The translations under genes were made by a program, and so were the position numbers. Positions 23,543 to 32,943 of a stretch of DNA of 64,000 nt are shown here, in pieces. The notes below the pieces were generated by a model. That model was not told the origin of the DNA. It saw only the letters and a list, made by a program, of their open reading frames with translations, and did not search any database. The first letter of the stretch is position 1, and each line of letters begins with the position of its first letter. This DNA comes from Lawsonibacter asaccharolyticus (lineage in GTDB: Bacteria > Bacillota > Clostridia > Oscillospirales > Oscillospiraceae): assembly GCA_003112755.1 (NCBI GenBank), contig BFBT01000001.1, positions 124,001 to 188,000 on the forward strand, in the 5' to 3' direction.

Positions 23543-24289
23543 ATGCACGAACCTGCTTATAATCCCTCTGTGGTACCGGATATCACCCGCTCCGCCCCGC
23601 TCACCGCCCGCCATCAGCAAGCTCCCAGACCCCGCCGGGACCCCTATGACGGCCTGCGGCCTTGGTCCGCCATCACCCACGGGGCAGGCGCGGTGCTGGC
23701 CCTGGTGGGCACGGCATTTCTTCTGGTCCGGGCCGCCGGGCTGGAGGACTGGATCAAATTTTCCGCCTTCCTGGTCTATGGGCTGTCCATGATCGGCCTC
23801 TACACCGCCTCTACTCTGTACCACTGCGTCAACACCACAGTCCGGGGCCGGCTGGCCCTGCGGAAATATGACCACTGCTCCATCTACCTGCTGATCGCCG
23901 GCAGCTACACCCCTATCTGCATGACCGTCCTCTGGGGCGGCGTGGGCGGCCCCCTGCTGCTGGCCATCTGGCTGTGTGCGGCGGCGGGGATCATCCTCAC
24001 CATCACCAAGCTGGACATCCCCCGCTGGCTCACCAGCGTCATTTACCTGGCCATGGGCTGGATGGCTCTGTTCGCCATCGCCCCTCTCTCCCGCGTCCTG
24101 CCCGCCGCGGGCATGTTCTGGCTGATCGCCGGCGGAGTGCTCTACACCGTGGGCGGGGTGCTCTACGCGGTCAAGTGGCCCGGCCGGAACAACCCCCGCT
24201 TTGGCTGCCACGAGATCTTCCACGTCTTTATCGTCCTGGGCAGCGTGTCTCACTTTATCCTGATGTATTCCGTGGTCGCTCCCCTGTGA
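23543..24289 (+). CDS. Hemolysin III / PAQR family membrane protein
   Basis: The 248-residue product has a polar N-terminus of about 40 residues and seven predicted membrane segments. The presumed metal-site motifs of the PAQR superfamily are present: YTASTLYHC (about residues 89-97), KYDHCSIYLLIAGSYTP, and GCHEIFHVFIVLGSVSHFI near the end. Related proteins include Bacillus hemolysin III and eukaryotic adiponectin-receptor-like proteins; bacterial function is unclear. I chose ATG 23543, which has AAGGAG 6 nt upstream, over a longer frame that begins inside the promoter. Confidence 0.9.
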   Translation: MHEPAYNPSVVPDITRSAPLTARHQQAPRPRRDPYDGLRPWSAITHGAGAVLALVGTAFLLVRAAGLEDWIKFSAFLVYGLSMIGLYTASTLYHCVNTTVRGRLALRKYDHCSIYLLIAGSYTPICMTVLWGGVGGPLLLAIWLCAAAGIILTITKLDIPRWLTSVIYLAMGWMALFAIAPLSRVLPAAGMFWLIAGGVLYTVGGVLYAVKWPGRNNPRFGCHEIFHVFIVLGSVSHFILMYSVVAPL

Positions 24290-24310
24290 CCCTCCCTGAA
24301 ACACCGGATC

Positions 24311-24341
24311 CTCCCGGCCATGGAATGGCCGGGAGTTTTTT
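24311..24341 (+). terminator. Intrinsic terminator of the HlyIII-family gene
   Basis: Arms 24311-24321 and 24325-24335 (11 bp, 3-nt loop) are followed by six T residues. Confidence 0.88.
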
Positions 24342-24359
24342 CAGCTTCGCGCCAGGGGG

Positions 24360-24411
24360 TTGACAGCAGGATCGTTCTGTGCTATTCTACAGATACATAC
24401 ATTATGTATCT
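24360..24411 (+). promoter_or_regulatory. tetR promoter with a palindromic operator
   Basis: TTGACA (24360-24365) and TATTCT (24383-24388) are 17 bp apart. Directly downstream, 24391-24411 is a perfect palindrome: AGATACATA, CAT, TATGTATCT. Its position over the start point suggests autorepression by the TetR protein. Confidence 0.8.
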
Positions 24412-24428
24412 ATTAGGAGGCACAAACC

Positions 24429-25082
24429 ATGCCGCGGAATAAGTACCCGGAAGTGACGGAAAAGGCCATTTTGGACACCGCTAAGCGGCTGTTTCTGGAG
24501 CACGGCTATGAGCATGTCACATTGCAGGACATCGCAGAAGCCTGCGGCCTGACCAGGGGAGCCATCTACCACCACTTCCACGGTAAGGAGGAGATGCTGG
24601 ATGCCGTCACCACCTATATGTTCCACGAGACGGTCCCCTGCCGTGAGATCCAGGAGGACACCTCCCGGAACGGGTTGGAGAAATTACAGCGGCTCATCAT
24701 TGCCTCCGTCTCCAACCGGGAGCAGCTCCAGATGTACCGCATGCTCTCCCGGACCTTTTACCAAAGCCCCAAGCTGGTCTGTGCCTACCTGCTCAGCTGC
24801 CGAACCTCCGTCGTCCCTATGACCCGCACCTTTCTGGAGGAAGGGGTGTCGGACGGCTCCATCACTGTGGACTCGCCTCAAATCGCGGCAGAGGTTGTGG
24901 CCGTCTTTACCAACCTCCTGCTCAGCCCTCTGGTCTTTTCGTCCACGGGCCCCGATTTTCAGCGCAAGGTTGCCTGTGTGAGCACCATGCTGGAGAGCAT
25001 CGGCCTCCCCCTGATCAACGACCAGGTCTCCGCTGCTTTCTCCGCCATGGGCGCTGTGCTGTACGGGGAGGAACGGACCTAG
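24429..25082 (+). CDS. TetR/AcrR family transcriptional regulator
   Basis: The 217-residue protein has an N-terminal helix-turn-helix (residues 10-55: EKAILDTAKRLFLEHGYEHV, TLQDIAEACGLTRGAIYHHF) characteristic of TetR proteins, then an alpha-helical ligand domain without a recognised specificity. It starts at ATG 24429 with TAGGAGG upstream. The palindrome at 24391-24411 is the likely operator. The next gene, a small membrane protein 80 bp downstream, is preceded by related half-sites and is the most likely target. Confidence 0.9.
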   Translation: MPRNKYPEVTEKAILDTAKRLFLEHGYEHVTLQDIAEACGLTRGAIYHHFHGKEEMLDAVTTYMFHETVPCREIQEDTSRNGLEKLQRLIIASVSNREQLQMYRMLSRTFYQSPKLVCAYLLSCRTSVVPMTRTFLEEGVSDGSITVDSPQIAAEVVAVFTNLLLSPLVFSSTGPDFQRKVACVSTMLESIGLPLINDQVSAAFSAMGAVLYGEERT

Positions 25083-25122
25083 CTTCCATCAGATGCCCCC
25101 TGGGGCATTTGATTTTGCAAAT

Positions 25123-25147
25123 ATACATACAATCAGAACGAATGTAT
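25123..25147 (+). promoter_or_regulatory. Second set of TetR-like half-sites before the small membrane protein gene
   Basis: ATACATA (25123-25129) and ATGTAT (25142-25147) repeat the half-sites of the palindrome at 24391-24411, but with a wider spacer (12 rather than 3 nt). The second half-site abuts the ribosome site of the gene at 25162. Confidence 0.4.
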
Positions 25148-25161
25148 AAGGAGGTATCCCT

Positions 25162-25419
25162 ATGACGGAAGAAAGACTGGAACAGCTGGTGGAAGGGGCT
25201 GCCGGCAGATTTGACCGCTCCATGAACCGGGCCTGGGAGCACCGCCCGGTGCGGCTCATGGGCGGGGCCCTCTCCCTGCTCACCGGCGCCGGACTCATCG
25301 CCAAGGCCATGCCCCTGGCTCAGGAGGGCCGTGCCGCGGCGGCCAGGGTATGCCTGGCCGCCGGTAGCCTGGTCCTCCTGGCGGAGGCCGCCCGCATCCT
25401 GTTCCTCCGCCGGAAATGA
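25162..25419 (+). CDS. Small membrane protein, unknown function
   Basis: The 85-residue product starts MTEERLEQLVEGAAGRFDRS. An amphipathic N-terminal half precedes two probable membrane segments (about residues 33-50 and 60-80) and a basic tail FLRRK. AAGGAGG gives a strong ribosome site. I do not recognise a family. Its place directly behind a TetR gene and the shared half-sites suggest regulated expression, perhaps in response to a membrane-active compound, but this is inference. Confidence 0.6.
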   Translation: MTEERLEQLVEGAAGRFDRSMNRAWEHRPVRLMGGALSLLTGAGLIAKAMPLAQEGRAAAARVCLAAGSLVLLAEAARILFLRRK

Positions 25420-25438
25420 GTCATCCATTCTCTCGGGG

Positions 25439-25478
25439 AAAAGCGCCAGCCTGCCGTACTTGGCAGGCTGGCGCTTTT
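25439..25478. terminator. Bidirectional terminator between the small membrane gene and recD2
   Basis: A perfect 17-bp stem (25439-25455 with 25462-25478) with AAAA and TTTT ends lies between two convergent genes. Confidence 0.9.
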
Positions 25479-25481
25479 CAG

Positions 25482-27707
25482 TCACAGGGGGAGCGACGCT
25501 GTCTCCCCCGCCAGGCGGGCCCGCAGGCCGCTGTACCGGCGGGTCTGGCGGTTGTTAGCCACCATGCGGGCCACCACGCTCTCCTCCCCCACCACAATGA
25601 ACAGGCTGCGGGCTCGGGTGATGGCCGTGTACAACACGCCCCGGGTGAGCAGCATGGGGGCCCCATCCAGGGCAGCCAGGATCACCGCCCGGTATTCGCT
25701 GCCCTGGGCCTTGTGGACCGTGACGGCATAGGCAGGCTCCAGCTCTCCCAGCATGTCCGGGGAATACTCTACGATCCGCCCCTCAAAGTCCACGGTGATG
25801 CACTCCCCCCGCGGGTCGATGGACTGGATGCGGCCGATGTCTCCGTTGAACACCCCCATCCCGGAGGCCGCGCCCCCGTCCTCCCTCCAGAGGATGTCGT
25901 AGTTGTTTTTCACCTGCATCACCCGGTCCCCCTCCCGGAAGAGGGTGTCGCCGAAGCGCCGCTCCCCCTTCTCCTCCGAGGGCGGATTCAGCGCCGCCTG
26001 GAGGGCCTGGTTCAGGGCGGAGGTGCCCGTCCCCCGCCTCCTGGTGGGGGAGAGCACCTGGATCTGGTCCGCCGGGATCCCCATCCGTTCCGGCAGGCGC
26101 CGGCGGCACAGGTCCACGATGGTCTCCGCCGCGCTCTGAGGGTCCCGGCGGGAGAGGAAAAAGAAGTCGTTATCGTTCTTCCGCAGGTCGGGCAGCTCCC
26201 CCGCGTTCACCAGGTGTGCGTTGCGGACGATGGCGCTCTGGGCCGCCTGCCGGAAGATCTGGGTGAGCCGCACGGTGGGCACAGTCCCGCTGCGGATCAG
26301 GTCCCCGAACAGATTCCCCGGCCCCACAGAGGGCAGCTGGTCCGGGTCTCCCACCAGCACCAGCCGGCAGTCATTGCGCAGGGCGGCCAGCAGCGCCGCC
26401 ATCAGAGGCACATCCACCATGGAGGTCTCGTCCACGATGACGGCGTCCGCCTTCAGAGGGTCGTCCTCCCCGTGGCTGAAGACCAGACGCCCGCTGTGGG
26501 GGTCAAAGCCGGTCTCCAGCAGGCGGTGGATGGTGGATGCCTCCGTACCGCACAGCTCCCCCAGCCGCTTGGCCGCCCGGCCAGTGGGGGCCGCCAGGGC
26601 GGTCTCCAGCCCCAGGGTCTCGAACAGGGCCAGCACCCCCCGCAGGGAGGTGGTCTTACCGGTACCCGGCCCCCCGGTGAGGAGCATGACCTGCCGGCAG
26701 GCTGCCAGCTCCACCGCCTCCCGCTGCTGGGGTGCGTAACGGATTCCCTGGTCCCGCTGGATTCGGGCGATCAGCTTGTCCAGGTCGTCCGGCGGGAGCA
26801 GCTCGGACCGGCTCATCTCCCCGACGCGCCAGGCCACATAGCACTCCGCATCGTAAAGGGCGGGCAGATATACCCCATCCTCCCCCGCAACTGCCTCGCA
26901 GACCACCTCGCCCCGGCCGGCCAGGGCCTCCAGGCAGGGCTCCAGCAGGCCGCCGGACACGTCCAGCAGGATGGCGGTGGCCTCTATCAGCTTGCGCCGG
27001 GGCAGGAAGCTGTGTCCATTGTTCAGGTTGTGGGCCAGTTCAAAGAGCAGCCCCGCCTCCAGGCGCTGGGGGTCCTCCCCCCCCACCCCCAGAGACAGGG
27101 CCAGCTGATCCGCCTGGGAAAACTCTACACCGAACTCCTCCCCCACGATCAGATAGGGGTTGGAGCGCAACACCTCCAGTGCCACATCCCCATAGGCCCG
27201 GTACAGGGCGGTCCCCAGGGTCAGCGGGAGTTGGTGTTCCCCCAAAAACTCCATCAGCCTCCGCATCCCCATCTGCTGGCGGAAGGACTCGCTGATCTGC
27301 CGGGCCCGCTTGGGGGTGATCCCCTTGATGGAGGCCAGCTTCTCCGGCTCCTCCTCCATCACCCGGAGGGCGTCCTCTCCGAACTCCTCCACCAAGCGGC
27401 GGGCAGTGGATTTGCCCACCCCCTTCACTGCGCCGGAGGCCAGGTAGTGGAAGACCTCCTTCAGGCTCTGGGGCAGGCGGCGCTCCACGATCTCCGCCTT
27501 AAACTGGGCGCCGTAGGTGGCGTGGCGCACCCAGCGCCCCTGCACCGACAGGTACTCCCCGGGGGAGACGCCGGGCATCTCCCCCACCAGGGTGAGCTCC
27601 TCGCCCCCCCGCTCCAACCGGAGGATGGTGTAGCCGTTCTCCTCATTCTGAAAGATCAAAGAGGCCACGGTGCCCTCCACCAGTTCCAGCTCTCTGCCGT
27701 CCTCCAA
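25482..27707 (-). CDS. recD2: ATP-dependent DNA helicase RecD2 (SF1B)
   Basis: The product is about 741 residues if it begins at TTG 27707, which follows AGGAGGTG and gives the expected N-terminus (EDGRELELVEGTVASLIF). It has the N-terminal OB-like domain, the helix-hairpin-helix (GAVKGVGKSTARRLVEEFGE), Walker A (LLTGGPGTGKTTSLRG), the DETSMVD Walker B and the C-terminal helicase box AYAVTVHKAQGSEY with TRGVLYTAITRAR. RecD2 is a 5'-3' helicase found without RecBC and acts in DNA repair. An open frame runs upstream for some 120 codons, but it overlaps the next gene in another frame and is Gly/Pro-rich noise. Confidence 0.93.
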   Translation of the reverse strand: MEDGRELELVEGTVASLIFQNEENGYTILRLERGGEELTLVGEMPGVSPGEYLSVQGRWVRHATYGAQFKAEIVERRLPQSLKEVFHYLASGAVKGVGKSTARRLVEEFGEDALRVMEEEPEKLASIKGITPKRARQISESFRQQMGMRRLMEFLGEHQLPLTLGTALYRAYGDVALEVLRSNPYLIVGEEFGVEFSQADQLALSLGVGGEDPQRLEAGLLFELAHNLNNGHSFLPRRKLIEATAILLDVSGGLLEPCLEALAGRGEVVCEAVAGEDGVYLPALYDAECYVAWRVGEMSRSELLPPDDLDKLIARIQRDQGIRYAPQQREAVELAACRQVMLLTGGPGTGKTTSLRGVLALFETLGLETALAAPTGRAAKRLGELCGTEASTIHRLLETGFDPHSGRLVFSHGEDDPLKADAVIVDETSMVDVPLMAALLAALRNDCRLVLVGDPDQLPSVGPGNLFGDLIRSGTVPTVRLTQIFRQAAQSAIVRNAHLVNAGELPDLRKNDNDFFFLSRRDPQSAAETIVDLCRRRLPERMGIPADQIQVLSPTRRRGTGTSALNQALQAALNPPSEEKGERRFGDTLFREGDRVMQVKNNYDILWREDGGAASGMGVFNGDIGRIQSIDPRGECITVDFEGRIVEYSPDMLGELEPAYAVTVHKAQGSEYRAVILAALDGAPMLLTRGVLYTAITRARSLFIVVGEESVVARMVANNRQTRRYSGLRARLAGETASLPL

Positions 27708-27730
27708 TTTTGGGCACCTCCTCTCTTGTA

Positions 27731-28054
27731 TCAATGCGCCTCCGCCCCATCCTCCGGGCGGTACAGGTCCACCACCGGCCAGCGCAGGGCGAGCCGCTGG
27801 GCCACCGCCAGGCCCTCCCGGTCCAGACCCAGGTCCACGATGACCACCGGGCAGCGCAGCAGGCCCAGGCTCCTCAGCCACATCAGGGCGCGGACGCTCT
27901 GCTCCAGCCCCCCTCCGTCCCCCTGCCCCTCCAGGACGGCCAGGACCTCCTGCCCGGGGACCGGGCACACCAGCCGCCCCAGCAGGCACCAGACCAGCAG
28001 GCCCAGCCCCATCAGGCACAGGACGGTCAGCACGATCTCCCACACATATTCCAT
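27731..28054 (-). CDS. Small membrane-anchored protein, unknown function
   Basis: The 107-residue product begins MEYVWEIVLTVLCLMGLGLL, a single N-terminal membrane segment, followed by a soluble part with VVIVDLGLDREGLAVAQRLA. GGAGGTGA lies 8-10 nt before the ATG at 28054. It ends just upstream of the recD2 ribosome site, so both are likely cotranscribed. It resembles small proteins often seen beside recD2 or comF genes in gut Clostridia, but I cannot name a family. Membrane topology is the only feature I can support. Confidence 0.65.
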   Translation of the reverse strand: MEYVWEIVLTVLCLMGLGLLVWCLLGRLVCPVPGQEVLAVLEGQGDGGGLEQSVRALMWLRSLGLLRCPVVIVDLGLDREGLAVAQRLALRWPVVDLYRPEDGAEAH

Positions 28055-28100
28055 GCAGGCTCACCTCCGGCCCATCCTATGCCGGAAGCGCCGCCGGGGT

Positions 28101-28589
28101 TCAGGCGAACAGATTGATACCCACGTGGGTCAGAGCAGTCATGATGCACCCCGCCGTCATCACCCCCAGCACCACAGCGGGCAGGGCCTGTTTCAGCCGC
28201 ATGTTCAGAAAGGCGGCCACCAGAGAGCCGGTCCATGCGCCGGTGCCGGGCAGGGGAATTGCCACAAAGATCCAAAGGCCCAGATACTGGTAGCGCCGCA
28301 CCTTCTGTCCCTTCAGGTGGGCCTTCTCCTCCAGCTTGTCCACCATGCTGTTCAGGCGGGGCAGATGTCTGCGCATCCAGGCGAAGATGCGGCGGATGTA
28401 CACGATAATGAAGGGGGCGGGGATCACGTTCCCGATTACCGCGGCGGGAAAGGCCAGCCAGTAGGGCAGGCCCAGGGCCACGCCGAAGGGGATGCCCCCT
28501 CTCAGCTCGATGATGGGGATCATAGACACCAGGGTGGTGAACAGGCATTTCCCCTCTGTAGTGTCGGTCAGCCACTGAAAAAGATCCAT
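28101..28589 (-). CDS. Small multidrug export protein family (COG2426)
   Basis: The 162-residue membrane protein begins MDLFQWLTDTTEGKCLFTTL and contains MIPIIELRGGIPFGVALGLP and IPLPGTGAWTGSLVAAFLNM, the two conserved re-entrant-like glycine/proline motifs of PF06695. Four or five membrane segments are expected. The family name comes from an early efflux annotation; the fold is related to DedA/SNARE-associated proteins, and the transported substrate is unknown. ACAGGAGA precedes the ATG. Confidence 0.85.
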   Translation of the reverse strand: MDLFQWLTDTTEGKCLFTTLVSMIPIIELRGGIPFGVALGLPYWLAFPAAVIGNVIPAPFIIVYIRRIFAWMRRHLPRLNSMVDKLEEKAHLKGQKVRRYQYLGLWIFVAIPLPGTGAWTGSLVAAFLNMRLKQALPAVVLGVMTAGCIMTALTHVGINLFA

Positions 28590-28666
28590 TCTGGTCTCCT
28601 GTCAAATCCGTATTTTGCCGCGCCGCGGCAAGCTGATAACCAATTTACACGATACCGGTCCATCCG

Positions 28667-28882
28667 TCAATCCCGGCCCAGCAAATAATCGGTGGTGACG
28701 CCGAAAAAGTCGGCCAGCTCCATCAGCTGGAGGGCAGAGAGATTGATCTTTCCATACTCGATCTTTTGATAATGTCCCTCTGTGCAGTCCAGCAGAGCGG
28801 CCATCTCTTTCTGGGTCATCTTTTTTTCGTTTCGCAGCGGCTTCAGCCGGCCCGCCAGCCCCGGAAGGATCACTTCTGTCAT
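28667..28882 (-). CDS. XRE-family regulator (compact, module A)
   Basis: This 71-residue protein is almost entirely a Cro/CI helix-turn-helix: RLKPLRNEKKMTQKEMAALL, then DCTEGHYQKIEYGKINLSAL and FFGVTTDYLLGRD at the end. AGAGGAGA lies before the ATG at 28882. A divergent small gene starts at 28966 from an AT-rich region of 83 bp. The same layout recurs at 32944-33521, where the regulator is clearly similar in sequence. Confidence 0.88.
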   Translation of the reverse strand: MTEVILPGLAGRLKPLRNEKKMTQKEMAALLDCTEGHYQKIEYGKINLSALQLMELADFFGVTTDYLLGRD

Positions 28883-28895
28883 TTTTAATCTCCTC

Positions 28896-28925
28896 TTAAC
28901 ACATTATTAAATGATGTATTATAAT
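28896..28925 (+). promoter_or_regulatory. Promoter of the module A small gene
   Basis: TTAACA (28896-28901) and TATAAT (28920-28925) are 18 bp apart. The surroundings hold several ATGATG/CATCAT-type inverted half-sites that could bind the divergent XRE regulator. Confidence 0.6.
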
Positions 28926-28965
28926 AACATCGCAATATGATGTGTTTGAAGGACGCTGATTTGAT

Positions 28966-29229
28966 ATGGAAGACTTTCTATCTTGGTTCTATGAGCACTA
29001 TATCAAAACTACCCTTTCCTCTCAGCTCCCAGATTTCGGGACTTCCTGCCGGGCCGTCCTGCTCCGAAGCGTGCTGGACCCCTTTCTCCAGCAACAGCTG
29101 GAAGAGCTCAACCGCTTTTACGCCCTCCGCAGCTTCCGTCTGGGACTACGGACAGGACTGGCGCTGGCCCGGGACCTGGAGGATGGACCACTTACGCCCC
29201 CGCCACCTTCTGAGGGCGGTCTGCCATGA
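28966..29229 (+). CDS. Small protein divergent from an XRE regulator (DUF6809-like)
   Basis: The 87-residue product starts MEDFLSWFYEHYIKTTLSSQ, is acidic to neutral and helical, and ends with FYALRSFRLGLRTGLALARD plus a proline tail. The final helix resembles the FxxGFRLG helix of DUF6809-type proteins common in Oscillospiraceae; that family name is from memory and tentative. GAAGGA is about 12 nt upstream of the ATG, so initiation may be weak. Its last 38 bp overlap the end of the convergent GNAT gene. Function unknown. Confidence 0.6.
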   Translation: MEDFLSWFYEHYIKTTLSSQLPDFGTSCRAVLLRSVLDPFLQQQLEELNRFYALRSFRLGLRTGLALARDLEDGPLTPPPPSEGGLP

Positions 29230-29737
29230 CCGTCTCGTCCAGATATCGGGCAAAGCGCCGGTACTGTCCCTCGTCCCAGCCGCCGGGGAAGGTCATCACC
29301 TCCAGGGCGTGGCCGGAGAACTCCAGGCGGTAAGGGGGATGGATGTGGGGCCATGGGTTGGAGACAAGGCCCAGCCCCTCGTAAAAGCCCTTCCTGCGCC
29401 GGGATACCGGGTCCTCCGGAGGATCGATCTCCAGCACCACCGGGTCTCCCTCCGCCAGGAACTCACGCAGTGCCCGGCTGCCCCAGCTCTGGCCCCGCAG
29501 CTGCGGGGCGATGGCGAAATGCTCCACATAGCGGAAGCCGGGCCCGGCCCACCACATCAACAGCCCCACCCGTGTCTCCCCCTGACAGAGCAGGTCGCAG
29601 TGGTACTCCGGATGGCCCAGCACCCCCTCCTGCCGCTCCCGAAGGCGCTGCTCGTGGACGGGAAAGCTCTGCATATAGAGGTCATAGAGCCAGTCGAAGC
29701 CAGGATCGCCCGGGGCGATGATTCGGATGTGTTCCAT
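29192..29737 (-). CDS. GNAT family N-acetyltransferase
   Basis: The 181-residue protein has the acetyl-CoA-binding region VEHFAIAPQLRGQSWGSRAL (about residues 70-89; the R/Q-x-x-G-x-G/A pattern appears as QLRGQSWGSRAL), a preceding beta-strand GLLMWWAGPGFRYVE, and a C-terminal RKGFYEGLGLVSNP. These are normal GNAT features; the acceptor substrate cannot be predicted. It begins MEHIRIIAPGDPGFDWLYDL at 29737 with AGGAGGA upstream. It overlaps the convergent small gene by 38 bp. Confidence 0.85.
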   Translation of the reverse strand: MEHIRIIAPGDPGFDWLYDLYMQSFPVHEQRLRERQEGVLGHPEYHCDLLCQGETRVGLLMWWAGPGFRYVEHFAIAPQLRGQSWGSRALREFLAEGDPVVLEIDPPEDPVSRRRKGFYEGLGLVSNPWPHIHPPYRLEFSGHALEVMTFPGGWDEGQYRRFARYLDETVMADRPQKVAGA

Positions 29738-29941
29738 AGGATCCTCCTCCTGATTTTCTGCGGCGCTCCGGCAAAGGCCGCCGGAGCGCTCCGCGCGTTA
29801 TATATTATGATGGGTATATAGGGGGCCGTCCGGCCCGCTGGGGGCATCCGGCTCTGCGGGGGCGCATTTATTTCCGATTCTCACGCAGGGACCCGCGGCC
29901 TGTCCGTTCTGTTGGTCTGGCCCAGGCAGAAGGACGCGCCC
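29738..29941. other. Intergenic region between uvrA and the GNAT gene
   Basis: About 200 bp hold a GC-rich hairpin (about 29764-29789, GCGCTCCGGC and complement), which lacks a U-run, and an AT-rich tract at 29808-29821 that may be the GNAT promoter. No clear uvrA terminator is visible. Confidence 0.4.
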
Positions 29942-32770
29942 TCACCGCTCCAGCATCTTTTTCAGATACCGCCCGGTGTAGCTCCGCTCACAGGCGGCCA
30001 CTTCCTCCGGCGTGCCCGTGCAGACGATGGTGCCGCCGCCGTCGCCCCCCTCGGGGCCCAGGTCGATGACATGGTCGGCGGTCTTGATGACATCCAGGTT
30101 GTGCTCGATGACCACCACGGTGTTGCCCGCCTCCACCAGACGCTGGAGCACCTCGATGAGCCGGTGGACATCATAGCTGTGCAGGCCGGTGGTGGGCTCA
30201 TCCAGGATATAGATGGTCTGGCCGGTGGAGCGCTTGGACAGCTCGGTGGCCAGCTTGACCCGCTGGGCCTCGCCGCCGGACAGCTCGGTGGAGGGCTGCC
30301 CCAGCTTGATATAGCTCAGCCCCACATCCATCAGGGTCTTGAGCCGCCCGTAGATCCGGGGCAGGTTCTCGAAGAAGGGGAGGGCCTCCTCCACTGTCAT
30401 CTCCAGAACCTCATAGATATTTTTCCCCTTATACCGCACCTCCAGGGTCTCACGGTTGTACCGCTTGCCCTTGCACACCTCGCAGGGGACGTAGATGTCC
30501 GGCAGGAAGTGCATCTCGATCTTCAGCAGGCCGTCCCCCTGACATGCCTCGCACCGGCCGCCCCGCACATTGAAGGAGAAGCGGCCCGGGCCGTAGCCCC
30601 GGCTTTTAGCGTCCTGGGTGGAGGCGAACAGGTCCCGGATGTCGTTGAACAGCCCGGTGTAGGTGGCCGGATTGGACCGGGGCGTGCGCCCGATGGGGGA
30701 CTGGTCGATGTTGATGACCTTGTCCAGGAACTCCTCCCCCTCCAGGCCGTCGTGTCTGCCCGGCCGAGTCTTGGCCCGGTTCAGGTCGCAGGCCAGCCGG
30801 TTATAGAGGATCTCGTTGACCAGGGAGGACTTTCCGCTGCCCGACACGCCGGTCACCGCAGTGAAGGTCCCCAGAGGGAAGGACACGTCGATGTGGCGCA
30901 GATTGTTCTCCGCCGCCCCCAGCACCTTCAGGTACTTTCCGTTCCCCTTCCGGCGCTGCTCCGGCACCGGGATCTTCCGCCGCCCGGAGAGGTAGTCGCC
31001 GGTGAGGGAGCCGGGGGTGTTCATGATCTCCTCCGCTGTGCCGCAGGCCACGATCTGTCCGCCGTGGACGCCGGCCCCGGGGCCCACGTCCACGATATAG
31101 TCGGCGGCCCGCATGGTGTCCTCATCGTGCTCCACCACCAGCAGGGTGTTGCCCAGGTCCCGCAGGTGCTTCATAGTCTCCAGCAGCATGTCATTGTCCC
31201 GCTGGTGCAGGCCGATGGAGGGCTCGTCCAGAATATACAGCACTCCCATCAGAGAGGAGCCGATTTGGGTGGCCAGCCGGATGCGCTGGCTCTCGCCGCC
31301 GGACAGGCTGGCGGCGCTGCGGGACAGGGTCAGGTACTGGAGCCCCACCGACCGCAGGAAGCCCAGCCGCTCCCGGATCTCCTTCAGGATCCGCTGGGCG
31401 ATGCGCATCTGGGTCTCAGTCAGGGTCAGCTGATCCACGAACTCCAGGGCGTCGTCCACTGATTTGTGGGTGAAGGCGTCGATATCGATCCCCCCCACGG
31501 TGACCGCCAGAGACTCCTTGCGCAGGCGGCGGCCTTTACAGGTGGGACAGGGGCACTCGCTCATGCACTCCTCCAGCTCACGCTTTACAGAGTCGGACTG
31601 AGTCTCCCGGTAGCGGCGCTCCAGGTTGTTGACGATGCCCTCAAACGCCTGATACAGGGTCCCCTTCCCCCGGGGCTGGTCGTAGTAGAGGGTCAGCTTC
31701 TCCCCGTTGGTGCCGTAGAGGATGGCGTCCAGCGCCTCCGGGGGCAGGTCCTTCACCGGGGTGTTCAGCTTGAATTTGTACCGCTTGGCCAGGGCGTCAA
31801 AGTACATCCGGGAGATGCCGTCCGACTTGATGCTGCTCCAGCCGGAGGCGGTAATGGCCCCCTCAATGATGGACAGGTTTTTATTGGGGATGATGCGCTC
31901 CGGGTCGATCTTCATCTGGCTGCCCAGGCCGGTGCAGGTGGGGCAGGCGCCGAAGGGGTTGTTGAAGGAGAACATGCGGGGGGTGAGCTCCTCGATGGAG
32001 ACGCCGCAGTCCTCGCAGGCGTAGTTCTGGGAAAACAGGATATCCCGGTCCTCCCCCACCACGTTGACAATCACCAGCCCCCCCGCCAGGGAGGCGGCGG
32101 TCTCCACCGAATCTGTAAGACGGCGGGCGATGTCCTCCCGGATCACCAGACGGTCCACCACGATCTCAATGTCGTGCTTCTTGTTCTTTTCCAGCTTGAT
32201 CTCCTCGCTGAGATCATAGGCGATGCCATCCACCCGGCAGCGGACGTAGCCCGACTTGCGGGCATCCTCGAAGATCTTGGCGTGCTCCCCCTTCTTGCCC
32301 CGGATCACCGGGGCCATGATCTGGATGCGGGTGGCCTCGGGCAGCGCCATCACCTGATCGATGATCTGGTCGATGGTCTGCTGTTTGATCTCCTTGCCGC
32401 AGATGGGGCAGTGGGGGGTGCCCACCCGGGCCCACAGCAGACGGAGGTAGTCATAGATCTCCGTCACGGTGCCCACAGTGGAGCGGGGGTTCTTGCTGGT
32501 GGTCTTCTGGTCGATGGAGATGGCGGGTGAGAGCCCGTCGATATAGTCCACGTCGGGCTTCTCCATCTGGCCCAGGAACATGCGGGCGTAGGAGCTGAGG
32601 GACTCCACATACCGCCGCTGTCCCTCGGCATAGATGGTGTCGAAGGCCAGGGAGGATTTTCCAGAACCGGACAGCCCGGTGAGGACCACCAGCTTGTCCC
32701 GCGGGATGTCCACATCAATGTTTTTCAGGTTGTTCACCCGGGCGCCCTTGACAAAAATATGACTGTGCAT
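29942..32770 (-). CDS. uvrA: Excinuclease ABC subunit UvrA
   Basis: The 942-residue DNA-damage sensor has two ABC ATPase modules. Visible features: Walker A in [20 protein letters not shown] near residue 32 and in [19 protein letters not shown] near residue 640, signature motifs ([16 protein letters not shown] and [16 protein letters not shown]) and the zinc modules CEDCGVS ... [18 protein letters not shown] and CEACQGDG ... CEVCKGKR. It loads UvrB at lesions in nucleotide excision repair. UvrB is encoded 2.7 kb upstream on the same strand, but six other genes intervene, so they are not one simple operon. No LexA-type box was seen before uvrA. Confidence 0.98.
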   Translation of the reverse strand: MHSHIFVKGARVNNLKNIDVDIPRDKLVVLTGLSGSGKSSLAFDTIYAEGQRRYVESLSSYARMFLGQMEKPDVDYIDGLSPAISIDQKTTSKNPRSTVGTVTEIYDYLRLLWARVGTPHCPICGKEIKQQTIDQIIDQVMALPEATRIQIMAPVIRGKKGEHAKIFEDARKSGYVRCRVDGIAYDLSEEIKLEKNKKHDIEIVVDRLVIREDIARRLTDSVETAASLAGGLVIVNVVGEDRDILFSQNYACEDCGVSIEELTPRMFSFNNPFGACPTCTGLGSQMKIDPERIIPNKNLSIIEGAITASGWSSIKSDGISRMYFDALAKRYKFKLNTPVKDLPPEALDAILYGTNGEKLTLYYDQPRGKGTLYQAFEGIVNNLERRYRETQSDSVKRELEECMSECPCPTCKGRRLRKESLAVTVGGIDIDAFTHKSVDDALEFVDQLTLTETQMRIAQRILKEIRERLGFLRSVGLQYLTLSRSAASLSGGESQRIRLATQIGSSLMGVLYILDEPSIGLHQRDNDMLLETMKHLRDLGNTLLVVEHDEDTMRAADYIVDVGPGAGVHGGQIVACGTAEEIMNTPGSLTGDYLSGRRKIPVPEQRRKGNGKYLKVLGAAENNLRHIDVSFPLGTFTAVTGVSGSGKSSLVNEILYNRLACDLNRAKTRPGRHDGLEGEEFLDKVINIDQSPIGRTPRSNPATYTGLFNDIRDLFASTQDAKSRGYGPGRFSFNVRGGRCEACQGDGLLKIEMHFLPDIYVPCEVCKGKRYNRETLEVRYKGKNIYEVLEMTVEEALPFFENLPRIYGRLKTLMDVGLSYIKLGQPSTELSGGEAQRVKLATELSKRSTGQTIYILDEPTTGLHSYDVHRLIEVLQRLVEAGNTVVVIEHNLDVIKTADHVIDLGPEGGDGGGTIVCTGTPEEVAACERSYTGRYLKKMLER

Positions 32771-32943
32771 TTTGGTTTCTCCTTTGGTAACGCCTGTATG
32801 CGCAGGCAGATGACACTGGGGGCAATGTTTGACTGGGAAATGGCTTGAATGTTCATTCTACAGAGGATCAGGCACACGCCCGCCAAGATCAGCCCCCCGG
32901 CTTTTCCCTGCTCTTCCCGCCCGGCGGGGGGCGGGGATCTTTT

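Noticed and set aside
27708..28064. N-terminal extension of recD2 by about 119 residues
   Set aside because: The extra residues are Gly/Pro/Arg-rich, overlap a better-supported small membrane gene in another frame, and a TTG with AGGAGGTG sits at the normal N-terminus.
32905..32940. Plus-strand hairpin followed by TTTTTT upstream of the module B regulator
   Set aside because: It points the wrong way for the neighbouring minus-strand genes and no plus-strand gene lies upstream. It may be chance or stop antisense transcription.
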